From CAYXVF01 sp964468125 (GTDB taxonomy: Bacteria > Myxococcota > XYA12-FULL-58-9 > CAYXVF01), in the NCBI GenBank assembly GCA_964468125.1, contig CAYXVF010000020.1, positions 4,492 through 68,491 of the forward strand: DNA of 64,000 nucleotides. The letters run 5' to 3'. The translations under genes and the position numbers were made by a program. This document shows positions 1-9,200 of the stretch, one piece after another. The notes beneath the pieces are model-generated. The model saw only the letters and a program-made list of their open reading frames with translations. It ran no database searches and was not told where the DNA came from. Within the stretch, counting starts at the first letter, position 1; each line of letters starts with the position of its first letter.

Positions 1-3000
1 CTCCGGGGGCCTATGAAATTATCACGACCATCGGGCCCAACACGACCGCGACGGGACTCCAGGGCCTCGAGAACGCCACCGGAACCATCGGCACCAACCG
101 GACAGGCCCGCTCCCCGAAGACCTGGTGGTCTGTTACGACTTTGTGGGTCCCTCGCCGATCACGCTGGCCTACCAGGCGACCGTCGACGGCGACGCCACC
201 GGCGTGCTCACTCTCGAGTCCACCGACTCGGATGATGTTCCAAACACAGTCGCGGAAACCCGCAGCACCACCCTGACCATTGAGAACGACCCGGGCGTGC
301 TCGTGTTCAACCCCGCGACCTACGACGTCGATGAGGACGACACCGTCACCGTCACCGTCGAGCGCGTCGACGGTGGGGATGGCCCGGTCACGGTCGATGT
401 CGTGTCAAGCGGTGGCACTGCCACAGCGGGAACGGATTACACCGCGGTCTCCGAGAGCCTGTCCTGGGCAGACGGGGAGCGCGGAGCGAAGACCCTCATC
501 GTCACCACCCTCGCGGACGGTGACCCCGAGGGGACCGAGACCATCGCGTTGACCTTCGAGAATCTAACCGGCGCAAGCTCCGGTGGCGCGGATACGGCGG
601 TCGTTTCGATCGCCGACGCGTCGGACCCGGGAACACTGCAGTTCGAGGCCGCTGTCGCATCGGTGTCCGAGTCCGAGACCGAGGTCGTCGTCAATGTGAC
701 CCGCACCGGTGGGACCGCGGAAGCGGTCTCGGTCGAGTTCACGACCGCGGACGGTACCGCAACCGCGGGCGAGGACTACACCGCCAACAGTGGAACTCTG
801 AACTTTGCCGACGGCGACGCGACCGCGCAGATCATCACGGTGGCGCTCCTGTCCGACGGCGTCTTCGAGGGCGACGAGACCTTCAGCATTGCCCTGAGTA
901 ATCCGTTGACGTCGCCCTTGGGTGACCCCGCGACGATCGAGGTGACCATCACCGAGGACGACGCCCCGGCGTCGATCGGTTTTGGCTCGGCGTCCGCGTC
1001 GGTCTCGGAGAGTGGTGGCTCGATCGTCCTCGAGGTCGCGCGAACCGCGAACAGCGCGGGCGAAGTCACCGTCAACTACCAGACCGTGGCTGCAACGGCG
1101 ACCGAAGGCGAGGACTACACCGCGTCGAGCGGAACCCTCACCTGGGCGGACGGTGTGGATGGTCCTCAGGAGATCACCATCGACATCCTCGATGATGCGA
1201 TCGGTGAGCCCGATGAGACATTCGTGGTCGAACTCTCCGACGTCTCGGCCAACGCCACCCTCACCAACTCCACTGCGACCGTCACCATCGAGGACGACGA
1301 CACGAGCGTACAGTTCGTGACGACCTCGGCCACGGTGGCGGAGGGTGACGGCGCCGTCTCCCTCGACGTGGAGCGTACGGGCACCGTCGGTGAGACCACC
1401 GTCGACTACCGCGTGGTCTACATCACCGCGTCGCCCGGTGACATCGCCAACACCAATGGGACGCTCACCTGGGCGGACGGAGTCGCGGACGATCAGACTA
1501 TCGTCATCGACATCGTGGACGATGCCTTGGTTGAAGGGGCGCAGCAGTTCCAGGTGGAGCTGGTGAACCCGATCAACGCGTCGCTCGGTGATCCGGTGCT
1601 GTCGACCGTGACCATCACGGACAACGACTCTTCGGTGGAGCTCGCCACGACGTCGGTGGCCGCGGGTGAGGGCGACGGGACCGTCGACCTCGCGGTGGTC
1701 CGCGTTGGCAGCTCGGTGGGGCCGGTGACCGTCGACTTCGCTACGGTTGATGGCAGCGCGGCCGCGGGCAGCGACTACACCGTGGCCAACGGTACGGTCA
1801 GCTTTGCCGACGGAGACACCGCACCGAAGACCATCTCCGTAACCCTAACCGACGACGCGCTCATCGAGTCGCCGGAGGACTTCACGGTCGTTCTGAGCAA
1901 CGCCGTGGGCGTGGCGTTGGGTGAGAACAGTGAGGCGACGGTGACCATCGTCGACAACGACGCCACCGCGGACACGGTCGGCTTTGTCGAGAACCGCGTC
2001 ACGGTGAGTGAAAACGACGGCAACGCCGTGTTGACCGTCGAACGCACGGCTGGCACGGGCGCGCTCGCCATCGCGTACGCGACCGGGGACGGGTCGGCTC
2101 TCGCCGGCTCCGAGTACGAGGAGACGAGCGGGACGCTCACCTGGGCGGACGGTGAGACCGACCCTCAGACCATCAGCATTCCGCTGCTCGACGACGAGAT
2201 CGCCGAAATGCCTTCGAGCTTCTTCGTGTTCATTCCGGGCCTGGGCGCCGAGTCCACCGCCGAGGTGACCATCACCGACGACTCCTTCGAGGTCGGCTTT
2301 GCCGCCGCCTCGGACGTCACCGTCGACGAGTCGGTCGGCACCGTGAGCTTCACGGTCGAGGCGTCCGGCGACGGCGACGGCGGTACGGTGGAGTACGGCA
2401 TTCTCGCCGACACCGCGGATGCGTCGGACGTGACCAACGCGACCGGGACGATCACCTACACCGGTGGCGACCTGAGCGCTCGGACCATCACGGTCGACGT
2501 GGTCGACGACAACCTCATCGAGAATGAAGAGTCGCTCTCGGTGGTGTTGTTCGGTGCCTCGGGCGAAGCGACGGTTTCGGCAACCGCCGGGGCCGCGGTA
2601 TTGACCATCACCGATGACGATGTGGCGGGCACCGTCGAGCTCGCGGCGGCGACCGCCATGGCTACGGAAGGCAACGGTACAGTCACGATCACTGTGAATC
2701 GCACCGGCGGCATCGACGGCGCGGCGACGGTGGACTACGCCACCGCGGCGGGTACGGCTGACGCGACGGACTTCACCGCGGCGTCCGGTACGCTCTCCTG
2801 GGTGGATCAAGACGGCGCACCGAAGACCTTCACCATCGACCTCTTGGATGATTCCATCCCAGAGTCGATGGAGACCTTCACGGTCACCCTGTCGAATGCG
2901 ACAGGTGCTGCCCTCGGGACGCAAACCGACGCGACGGTGACCGTGGTAGACGACGATGGTGACTTTGCGGTGGTGGCGTTCGCCGAAACCGCGCTGGACG

Positions 3001-3791
3001 GCAACGTTGATGACGGCAGTGTGGAGCTCACCGTGGTTCGTAGCGCCAACACCGGCGGTCCGGTGACCGTTGACTACGCGACCGCGGATGGTACCGCGAC
3101 CGCGGGCGACGACTATTCCGGGACCACCGGCACCCTGAGCTGGGCCGACGGAGAAGGTGGAGCGCGCACCATCACCGTCCCGCTCTCTGGTGACGGCGAT
3201 GCAAGCGAGGACTTCACGGTGGCTCTGTCGAACGTGACCGGCGCGGCGGCGCTCGGCGTCGACTCCACCGCGACGGTGACCCTGGTTGAGGGTCCTCCCG
3301 CCGATGTACCTGCGGTGATCATCGCGCGCGCGGGCATTACCGTTGGCGAGGGTGACGGTTCGGTCGAGGTGAGCCTCTCCCTCGACGCGCCGTCGGCCGG
3401 AATGACTTCGGTCTCCTACACAACCGTGGATGGCACCGCGACGGCGGGCAGCGACTACACCGCGGCCAGTGGCTCGGTGACCTGGATGGACGGAGAAGAC
3501 TCGGCGAAGACCTTTACCGTCGACATTCTCGACGACTCCGATACGGAGCCGGGCGAGTCCTTCACCATCGAGCTCACCTCCGATGACCTCAACGTGCCGC
3601 GTGACACGGTGGGCGTGATCATCTCGGACAACGATGGCTCCTCGGGCGGCGGCTCCGGTGGCGGTGGCTCCGGTGGTGGCGGCTCCGACGAAGGTGACGA
3701 CGACGGCGGTTGTGCCGCAACTCCGGTTGAGCCGTTCGCTCTCCTGGGGGTGGCGTTCCTGTTCCGCCGTCGCCGACGTCGCGAGGGCTAA
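1..3791 (+). CDS. Calx-beta repeat surface protein with MYXO-CTERM-like tail, 5'-partial
   Basis: The frame is open from base 3 with no stop, so the true start lies before the window. About 1262 residues are visible. They form about ten tandem Calx-beta modules of roughly 110 residues; the recurring signatures are a TATAG.DYTA-like strand, a LTWADG-like turn and a closing VTI.DND-like strand. Calx-beta domains bind Ca2+ through acidic loops and are common in large adhesins; adhesion or surface structure here is inference. The C-terminus has a Gly/Ser linker, an acidic patch, Gly-Gly-Cys, a hydrophobic segment (ALLGVAFLF) and a run of arginines. That layout fits the MYXO-CTERM signal, thought to be processed at the Cys for surface anchoring. 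Codon use matches the neighbours. A hairpin terminator follows the stop. Confidence 0.92.
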   Translation, partial: PGAYEIITTIGPNTTATGLQGLENATGTIGTNRTGPLPEDLVVCYDFVGPSPITLAYQATVDGDATGVLTLESTDSDDVPNTVAETRSTTLTIENDPGVLVFNPATYDVDEDDTVTVTVERVDGGDGPVTVDVVSSGGTATAGTDYTAVSESLSWADGERGAKTLIVTTLADGDPEGTETIALTFENLTGASSGGADTAVVSIADASDPGTLQFEAAVASVSESETEVVVNVTRTGGTAEAVSVEFTTADGTATAGEDYTANSGTLNFADGDATAQIITVALLSDGVFEGDETFSIALSNPLTSPLGDPATIEVTITEDDAPASIGFGSASASVSESGGSIVLEVARTANSAGEVTVNYQTVAATATEGEDYTASSGTLTWADGVDGPQEITIDILDDAIGEPDETFVVELSDVSANATLTNSTATVTIEDDDTSVQFVTTSATVAEGDGAVSLDVERTGTVGETTVDYRVVYITASPGDIANTNGTLTWADGVADDQTIVIDIVDDALVEGAQQFQVELVNPINASLGDPVLSTVTITDNDSSVELATTSVAAGEGDGTVDLAVVRVGSSVGPVTVDFATVDGSAAAGSDYTVANGTVSFADGDTAPKTISVTLTDDALIESPEDFTVVLSNAVGVALGENSEATVTIVDNDATADTVGFVENRVTVSENDGNAVLTVERTAGTGALAIAYATGDGSALAGSEYEETSGTLTWADGETDPQTISIPLLDDEIAEMPSSFFVFIPGLGAESTAEVTITDDSFEVGFAAASDVTVDESVGTVSFTVEASGDGDGGTVEYGILADTADASDVTNATGTITYTGGDLSARTITVDVVDDNLIENEESLSVVLFGASGEATVSATAGAAVLTITDDDVAGTVELAAATAMATEGNGTVTITVNRTGGIDGAATVDYATAAGTADATDFTAASGTLSWVDQDGAPKTFTIDLLDDSIPESMETFTVTLSNATGAALGTQTDATVTVVDDDGDFAVVAFAETALDGNVDDGSVELTVVRSANTGGPVTVDYATADGTATAGDDYSGTTGTLSWADGEGGARTITVPLSGDGDASEDFTVALSNVTGAAALGVDSTATVTLVEGPPADVPAVIIARAGITVGEGDGSVEVSLSLDAPSAGMTSVSYTTVDGTATAGSDYTAASGSVTWMDGEDSAKTFTVDILDDSDTEPGESFTIELTSDDLNVPRDTVGVIISDNDGSSGGGSGGGGSGGGGSDEGDDDGGCAATPVEPFALLGVAFLFRRRRRREG

Positions 3792-3828
3792 AGAGGGGCC
3801 TCGGTACACCCATATTGAGCTAGAGAAA

Positions 3829-3856
3829 GCCGGGTCCTGTGAGAGCAGGGCCCGGC
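3829..3856. terminator. Bidirectional hairpin terminator
   Basis: An 11-bp inverted repeat (gccgggtcctg / cagggcccggc, one G-T pair) has a 6-base loop. It is followed by gtttctc on the plus strand and by tttctct on the minus strand. It lies between the ends of the convergent Calx-beta gene and the small minus-strand gene, so it can serve both. Confidence 0.7.
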
Positions 3857-3887
3857 GTTTCTCATCATGGCACGCGCCGAAATCGCG

Positions 3888-4121
3888 CTAGTGCAGTCCC
3901 CCCCCGACGAAGCCGCCGTCGACCTCGAGGAACTGTTCGGTGGACAAAGCGAGGTAGAAGCGGTTAGCGCGAAGCTCGTAGAATCCGGCCTCGTCCATGA
4001 AGAACGAGTCGTCAACCCTGTAGCCGTGAACGTTGACCAGCGTGCCCTCATGCGACGTGTGAAGCGTTTTAAGGTCGCCGGTGACGTCGCCCCAGTTGGT
4101 TGAAATCGTGCGATCGGTCAC
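3888..4121 (-). CDS. Hypothetical 77-aa protein
   Basis: Not recognised as any family. The reading frame has the high third-position GC of its neighbours and a balanced composition, with aromatic- and acid-rich stretches (DDSFFMDEAGFYELRANRFY), which argues for a real gene over the overlapping alternatives. It starts at GTG with a purine-rich AAGAAGAAGAG stretch just upstream as a likely ribosome-binding site. No signal peptide, membrane segment or metal motif is visible, so it is probably a small soluble cytoplasmic protein. It stands about 145 bases downstream of dtd on the same strand and may be transcribed with it. Function unknown. Confidence 0.6.
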   Translation of the reverse strand: MTDRTISTNWGDVTGDLKTLHTSHEGTLVNVHGYRVDDSFFMDEAGFYELRANRFYLALSTEQFLEVDGGFVGGGLH

Positions 4122-4266
4122 AGCTCTTCTTCTTCCCGGCTCAACAGACCTTCACGGTCTCGAACAGTCTGCCTGTCTCGATGCGGGTACGAATTCGCCC
4201 ACAGCACCCACCTCGGCTCACACAGGACATTCACCCGGGCCGCACCGAAAAGGCGTACTCGCGGCC

Positions 4267-4713
4267 CTAGAGCTCGACCGAATCGAGCCAGAGAGTGACC
4301 GGACCGTCGTTGACGAGCTCGACGTTCATAATCGCGCCGAAGCGTCCGGTCTCAACGGGCAAGCCGCGTGCGCGCAGCTGGTCGCAGAAATGCTCGCACA
4401 GCGCGTTGGCTCGCTCCGGGCCTTCGGCGTTGCCGAAGAACGGGCGGCGGCCTTTGCGCACGTCCGCGTGCAGCGTGAACTGACTGACGACGAGCACCTG
4501 CCCACCTATGTCCTCGACGGAAAGGTTCATCTTGTCGTCGCTGTCGGCGAAGATCCGTAGCTCCGCCACCTTCTTCGCCAAGCTCACCGAGTCACGCTCC
4601 GAGTCCCCCTTCCCCACGCCGAGGAGCACCAGAAGTCCCCTATCGATCCGACCCACGTTCTCGCCCTCGACATGCACCTCCGCCCGGGACACGCGCTGTA
4701 GCAACGCTCTCAT
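4267..4713 (-). CDS. dtd: D-aminoacyl-tRNA deacylase
   Basis: Hydrolyses D-amino acids (and Gly mischarged on tRNA-Ala) from tRNA, a chiral proofreading step in the cytoplasm. The 148-residue length is typical of DTD. The family signatures are both present: SQFTLHADVRKGRRP (about residues 77-91), with the SQFTL motif that lines the active site, and GRFGAIMNVELVNDGPVT near the C-terminus, holding the NxGPVT motif with the Gly-Pro pair used for chiral selection. The start overlaps the stop of the upstream Rieske gene by four bases (ATGA), so the two are probably translationally coupled. It is the last clear member of the bcp-Rieske-dtd run. Confidence 0.95.
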   Translation of the reverse strand: MRALLQRVSRAEVHVEGENVGRIDRGLLVLLGVGKGDSERDSVSLAKKVAELRIFADSDDKMNLSVEDIGGQVLVVSQFTLHADVRKGRRPFFGNAEGPERANALCEHFCDQLRARGLPVETGRFGAIMNVELVNDGPVTLWLDSVEL

Positions 4714-5771
4714 ATCTCCATCTCGATCTCGCGGGTCTCGTCTGGAACATCGGGCACAGACCCTTGCTCGCCCCAGCGCAGAAGCTTCAGAATCGACGAG
4801 CCGAGCACGTCGACCTCCGTGGACACAAACTGCTCGCCGCCGAGCTCCCGCGTGCGCCGGGTCTGCTGCTCGAGAATGCGCGCATCCTGCTCGACGATAC
4901 GCTTCGCCACGGGCTCGGCCAGCGTCGCCACCACGCGTGTCGCCACCGGCAGACGCAGCGCGACGACCGTGAACATGCGCGTCTCGAAGGGACCGACGGG
5001 CGAGAGCAGATTGGTCACCACTACGTGGCTCTCCTCCCCCAAGCGGTATTCGACCTGGGCGATTCCCGGCATGATGAATCGGTCGACGTGCTCGAGCTCG
5101 CCGCCCTGCGGGGCGAGCAAACGACCGATGAGCCCCTCCGGCCGCGGCTCGCCGATGAAGCGTGCCTCCGCCCGGTCCCGCCCTCGCGTGACACGCACAG
5201 TCACCCGGTTTCGCGCCCCTGCCCCCCTAAACAAACCTTTATGTAAGTAGCTCGTGTGCGGGACATCGAGGATGTTCTCCGCTGTCGCGTAGAGCGTCGC
5301 CTCGAAAGTCGCATCGTACTCGATGAGTCGATAGCGCGCATCGCCCACGCCTGGGATCAAATAGGGCTCCTCCACCGGCTCGCCGAGAAGCCAGACCCAG
5401 ATGAATCCCTGCGACTCGCGGCAAGAATAGACGCGCGCATAGCGAGCGGGACTGGAGGGGTCGACGAGAGATGCAGGAACGGCCACACAGCGTCCGTGAC
5501 CGTCAAAACGCCACCCGTGATAGGCGCACTCGAGCTCGCCCCGTACACATCGGCCGAGGCTGAGGGGCGTGTTTCGATGAGGACATCGGTCCAGAAGCAC
5601 CGTAGGAAGGCCGCGACGATCCCGGAAGGCCACGAGCGGAATGTCAAAGAGGCGGAGCGCTAGAGGACCGTCTCCGAGATCCCTCGAGCGGGCGACCGGA
5701 TACCAGTACCGAGCGGGCCCGGTGCTCGAATAGCGCCCGCTCGGCGCCGGGAGCGAGGCGTCTCGGCTCAT
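4710..5771 (-). CDS. Rieske-type ring-hydroxylating oxygenase, alpha-subunit-like
   Basis: 353 residues. The N-terminal Rieske [2Fe-2S] domain has both cluster motifs, CPHRNTPLSLGRC and CAYHGWRFDGHGRC (about residues 63-95). The C-terminal catalytic domain carries NILDVPHTSYLHKGLF, matching the D-x2-H-x4-H mononuclear iron site. Architecture and length fit the Rieske monooxygenase group that includes pheophorbide a oxygenase-like, vanillate O-demethylase-like and sterol-desaturase-like enzymes. The substrate cannot be read from sequence. It needs an external reductase; none is adjacent. It lies seven bases after a peroxiredoxin gene and overlaps dtd. A soluble or membrane-associated enzyme is likely, since no clear transmembrane helix is seen. 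Confidence 0.88.
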   Translation of the reverse strand: MSRDASLPAPSGRYSSTGPARYWYPVARSRDLGDGPLALRLFDIPLVAFRDRRGLPTVLLDRCPHRNTPLSLGRCVRGELECAYHGWRFDGHGRCVAVPASLVDPSSPARYARVYSCRESQGFIWVWLLGEPVEEPYLIPGVGDARYRLIEYDATFEATLYATAENILDVPHTSYLHKGLFRGAGARNRVTVRVTRGRDRAEARFIGEPRPEGLIGRLLAPQGGELEHVDRFIMPGIAQVEYRLGEESHVVVTNLLSPVGPFETRMFTVVALRLPVATRVVATLAEPVAKRIVEQDARILEQQTRRTRELGGEQFVSTEVDVLGSSILKLLRWGEQGSVPDVPDETREIEMEI

Positions 5772-5778
5772 TCTTCCT

Positions 5779-6234
5779 TCAGCCTGCGACTCGGCGCATG
5801 AAACTCAACGCATCATCCACGTGCTTGTTGGCGCGGAGTCGGTAATCGAAGACCGCGGCGATCGTGCCCTCCGGGTCGATGACGTAGGTGACCCGCGAGT
5901 TCATCGGTAAGAAGCCACTGCGGCCGGCTTCGTAGGCTTTCGTAACCGCTCCGTCCTCATCGGCGAGCATCGGAAACTCAACGCCGTATTTGTCCGCGAA
6001 GCTGCACTGCGTGCTCATCTTGTCCGTCGAGACTCCAATCACCTCGGCCCCGAGCTCATCGATCTCCGCGTAGCTCGACTGAAACCCTTTGGTCTCGATC
6101 GTACACCCTGGCGTGAACGCCTTCGGGAAGAAGTAGAGGACTACGTATTTGCCGCGCAAGGCGTCGAGCGAGAGACGCTCGCCCTTCGTGGTCGCGGCAT
6201 CAAATGCCGGCGCTTTCTCACCTACCTTCAACAC
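5779..6234 (-). CDS. bcp: Peroxiredoxin, BCP/PrxQ type
   Basis: Thiol peroxidase that reduces hydrogen peroxide and organic hydroperoxides in the cytoplasm, recycled by thioredoxin. The 151-residue length is normal for this subfamily. The catalytic motif is FFPKAFTPGCTIE with the peroxidatic Cys near residue 43. A second Cys in STDKMSTQCSFADKYG is about 40 residues later, whereas many BCPs have the resolving Cys five residues after the first; here that position is not Cys, so an atypical or 1-Cys mechanism is possible. It is the first gene of the minus-strand run bcp-Rieske-dtd, and protection of the iron-sulfur oxygenase is a reasonable but unproven link. Confidence 0.93.
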   Translation of the reverse strand: MLKVGEKAPAFDAATTKGERLSLDALRGKYVVLYFFPKAFTPGCTIETKGFQSSYAEIDELGAEVIGVSTDKMSTQCSFADKYGVEFPMLADEDGAVTKAYEAGRSGFLPMNSRVTYVIDPEGTIAAVFDYRLRANKHVDDALSFMRRVAG

Positions 6235-6277
6235 GTCGTCCGAACGTCCTTTCTCTGACGGCTCCGCTCGAGGAGCC

Positions 6278-9200
6278 TCAATTCAAGGTAGCCGCCGCGG
6301 CGGTCTTCTTCTCGCCGAGCTCCAGAGTGACCGACCGTGCTTGCGTGCTCACCCCGTCGCCGAGCAACGCTTCCTCCACCAACGCCTCCTGCTCGGCCGC
6401 GTGGCGCCGCGACGAGCCCGTAGCTGGTGATGCCGCCGACGGACGCCCCACGTAGCGCAGGGTTTGGCCCGGGTCGATGGTCGCCAGAAGGCGTTCATCC
6501 AGGAAGTCCCAGGCGCCCATATTGCGCGGCTCTTCCTGGACCCAGACGATGTCTTTCGCGTCTGAGTAGTGATCGAGCGCCTCCCGAAGCTCGTGTTCCG
6601 GGTAGGGGTAGTACTGCTCTACGCGAATGATCGCAACGTTTGTGATCTCCTGCTTTCGACGGTGGCTCAGCAGGTCGTAGTAGACCTTGCCAGCGCAGAG
6701 CAGCACACGACGCACGTTCGCGAGCTTGTCCGCGTCCGGATCCCCGAGCACCGGTTTGAACGCGTCGTGGGTCAGCTCATCGGCCGTGGACACCGCGACA
6801 GGATTTCGCAACAGGCTCTTCGGAGTGAAGACCACCAGTGGCCGCGGATTACCTGCATGCACCTGGCGACGGAGCAGGTGGAAATACTGCGCCGGCGTGC
6901 TCGGATAGCTCACGCACATGTTGCCCTGGGCGCAGAGCTGCAGAAATCGCTCAATCCGCGCACTCGAATGCTCGGGGCCCTGCCCCTCGAAGCCGTGCGG
7001 CAGGAGCATCACCAAACCGCTCTTCTGGCCCCACTTCATTTCTGCGCTCGAGATGAACTGGTCGATGATCACCTGCGCGCCGTTGACGAAGTCGCCGAAC
7101 TGCGCCTCCCACATCGTGAGACCGCCCATGCGATTGACCGAGTAGCCGTATTCAAAGCCCAGCACACCAAACTCGGACAGGAGCGAATCGAACACCACGA
7201 AGGGCGCCTGATCGCCGTCGATGTGATTCAGCGGAACGAAAGGCTCACTCGTTCGATTGTCGTAGAGCACCGAGTGGCGTTGGCTAAACGTGCCACGTCC
7301 GCTGTCCTCGCCACTGAGTCGCACCGGATGGCCTTCCAGGCAGAGCGATCCAAAGCTCAGGGCTTCGGCGAGTGCCCAGTCGATCTTGCCCTGCTGGAAC
7401 TTGTCGTCGCGCTTGGCGAGCTGCTTCTCGAGCTTGGGATGTACCTGGAAGCCTTCCGGTGCCCGACCCATCGCCGTGAGAATCTTCTCGAGAACCGCGC
7501 GTTCCACACCGGTATCGGTCACCTTGCGCTCGGCGAGACCGAAGCCTTCTGTCGACTCCTGATCCTCTGGCACCGGAGGGGCCGAACGATCGAGCGCCGC
7601 ACGCACGGCGTCGTTGATTTCCTGGAGCTTCGAGCGGTAGTGCTCGAGCGCCTTTTCGGCCGTCTCCGGCGCGATGTCTCCCCGGCGCAACAAACGCTCG
7701 GTGTAGAGCTTGCGAACAGACCGGTGGTTTTCGATCGCCTGGTAGAGTCCAGGGTTCGTGTACGACGGGTCGTCGCCCTCGTTGTGTCCCCAGCGCCGGT
7801 AGCAGATCAGGTCGATGACGACGTCGCGTCCGAAGAGTTGCCGGAAGCGCAGAGCGAGTTTTATCACCCGCACCGCGTCCTCCGGAAAGTCCCCGTTCAC
7901 GTGGAAGATCGGAGCATGAATCGTTTTGGCCACGTCGGTGGCATAGAGCGACGAGCGCGAGGACTCGGGACCGGTCGTAAACCCGATCTGGTTGTTCACG
8001 ACGATGTGTACCGTGCCGCCGGTCCGGTAGCCAGCGAGCTGCGACATGGAGAGGGTCTCGGCGACCACCCCTTGACCACTGAACGCCGCATCGCCGTGGA
8101 TCAGAATGGGCAGGACTTTCTTGCGGTCAAAGCCGAACTCCGCGTCCTGCCTCGCCCGCGCCAGTCCCTCGACCACGGGATTCACCGCCTCGAGGTGCGA
8201 CGGGTTTCCCGCCACCGACACCTTCACCTTCTTGCCGCCGATCGACTCGAGAACGCCCTCCGCGCCGAGGTGATACTTCACGTCGCCCGAGCCGTGGGCG
8301 CTCGTCTCCATGTCGCCCTCGAACTCGCGGAAGAGCTGTGCGTAGTCCTTGCCGATTATGTTCGCGAGGACGTTTAGGCGTCCGCGGTGGGCCATACCGA
8401 TGATCGCCTCTTCCACCCGGTCCTCTCCCCCGTCCGCGGCGTCGGAGAGAAGAATGTCGAGCATGGGGATGAGGGTCTCCGACCCTTCGAGGGAGAAGCG
8501 CTTCTGCCCCACATAGGTCGTGCCGAGGAATTTCTCGAACGCTTCCGCGTTGTTCAAACGAGTCAGGATTCGCTCCTGCACCTCCCAGGGCAGCGGGTCC
8601 GAAAGCCGGTCCTTCTCCATGTTGACCTGGAGCCAATCGCGCTGCTCCGGGAAGGGAATGTGCATGTACTCCGCGCCGATGTGACGACAGTAAGTTTCAC
8701 GGAGCGTGTCCATGATGTCGCGCAGCTTCATCGGGTTTGGGTTGCCCCCGAGCTCACCGGACATGAACGGGCGGTCCAGGTCCCAAACGGAGAGACCGTA
8801 GGTCGACAGCTCGAGCTCCGGGTGTACCTGCGGTTGTTCGAGGCGTAGCGGGTCGAGGTGAGCGTAGAGGTGGCCGCGCACGCGGTGGACCCGAATGAGC
8901 TGCAGCACGTAGGCCTGCTTGCGGATCGCATCCAAGTCGCGCGTCCCGGCCAGAATCGCCGGGTTCTGGTCGCCGGCCCAGTTGAGGGGCTCGTGAGGCA
9001 CACCGAGCTCTTCGAAGATCGAGCCGTAGAAATCATCCGCACCGAGCAAGAGCTGCTCGATTTCCTTCAGGAACGCGCCGGACTCCGCACCCTGGATCAC
9101 CCGATGATCATAGGTGCTCGTGATGGTCATCGTCTTGGAAAGGCCGAGCTCGCTGATGACCTCCCGCGACATGCCCGTGTACTCCGCGGGGAAGCCGATC

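Noticed and set aside
1..3791. Repeated Calx-beta modules as a possible CRISPR or other DNA repeat array
   Set aside because: Repeats are about 330 bases, coding, diverged at the DNA level and lack unique spacers; they are protein domains.
1845..3809. 654-codon minus-strand frame opposite the Calx-beta gene
   Set aside because: It is a mirror of the GC-rich repeat coding sequence, has Arg/His/Gly-heavy composition and no family similarity; the plus-strand frame is a clear protein.
6569..8377. 602-codon plus-strand frame inside the 2-oxoglutarate enzyme gene
   Set aside because: Antisense shadow of a well-conserved enzyme; composition is not protein-like and no motif is present.
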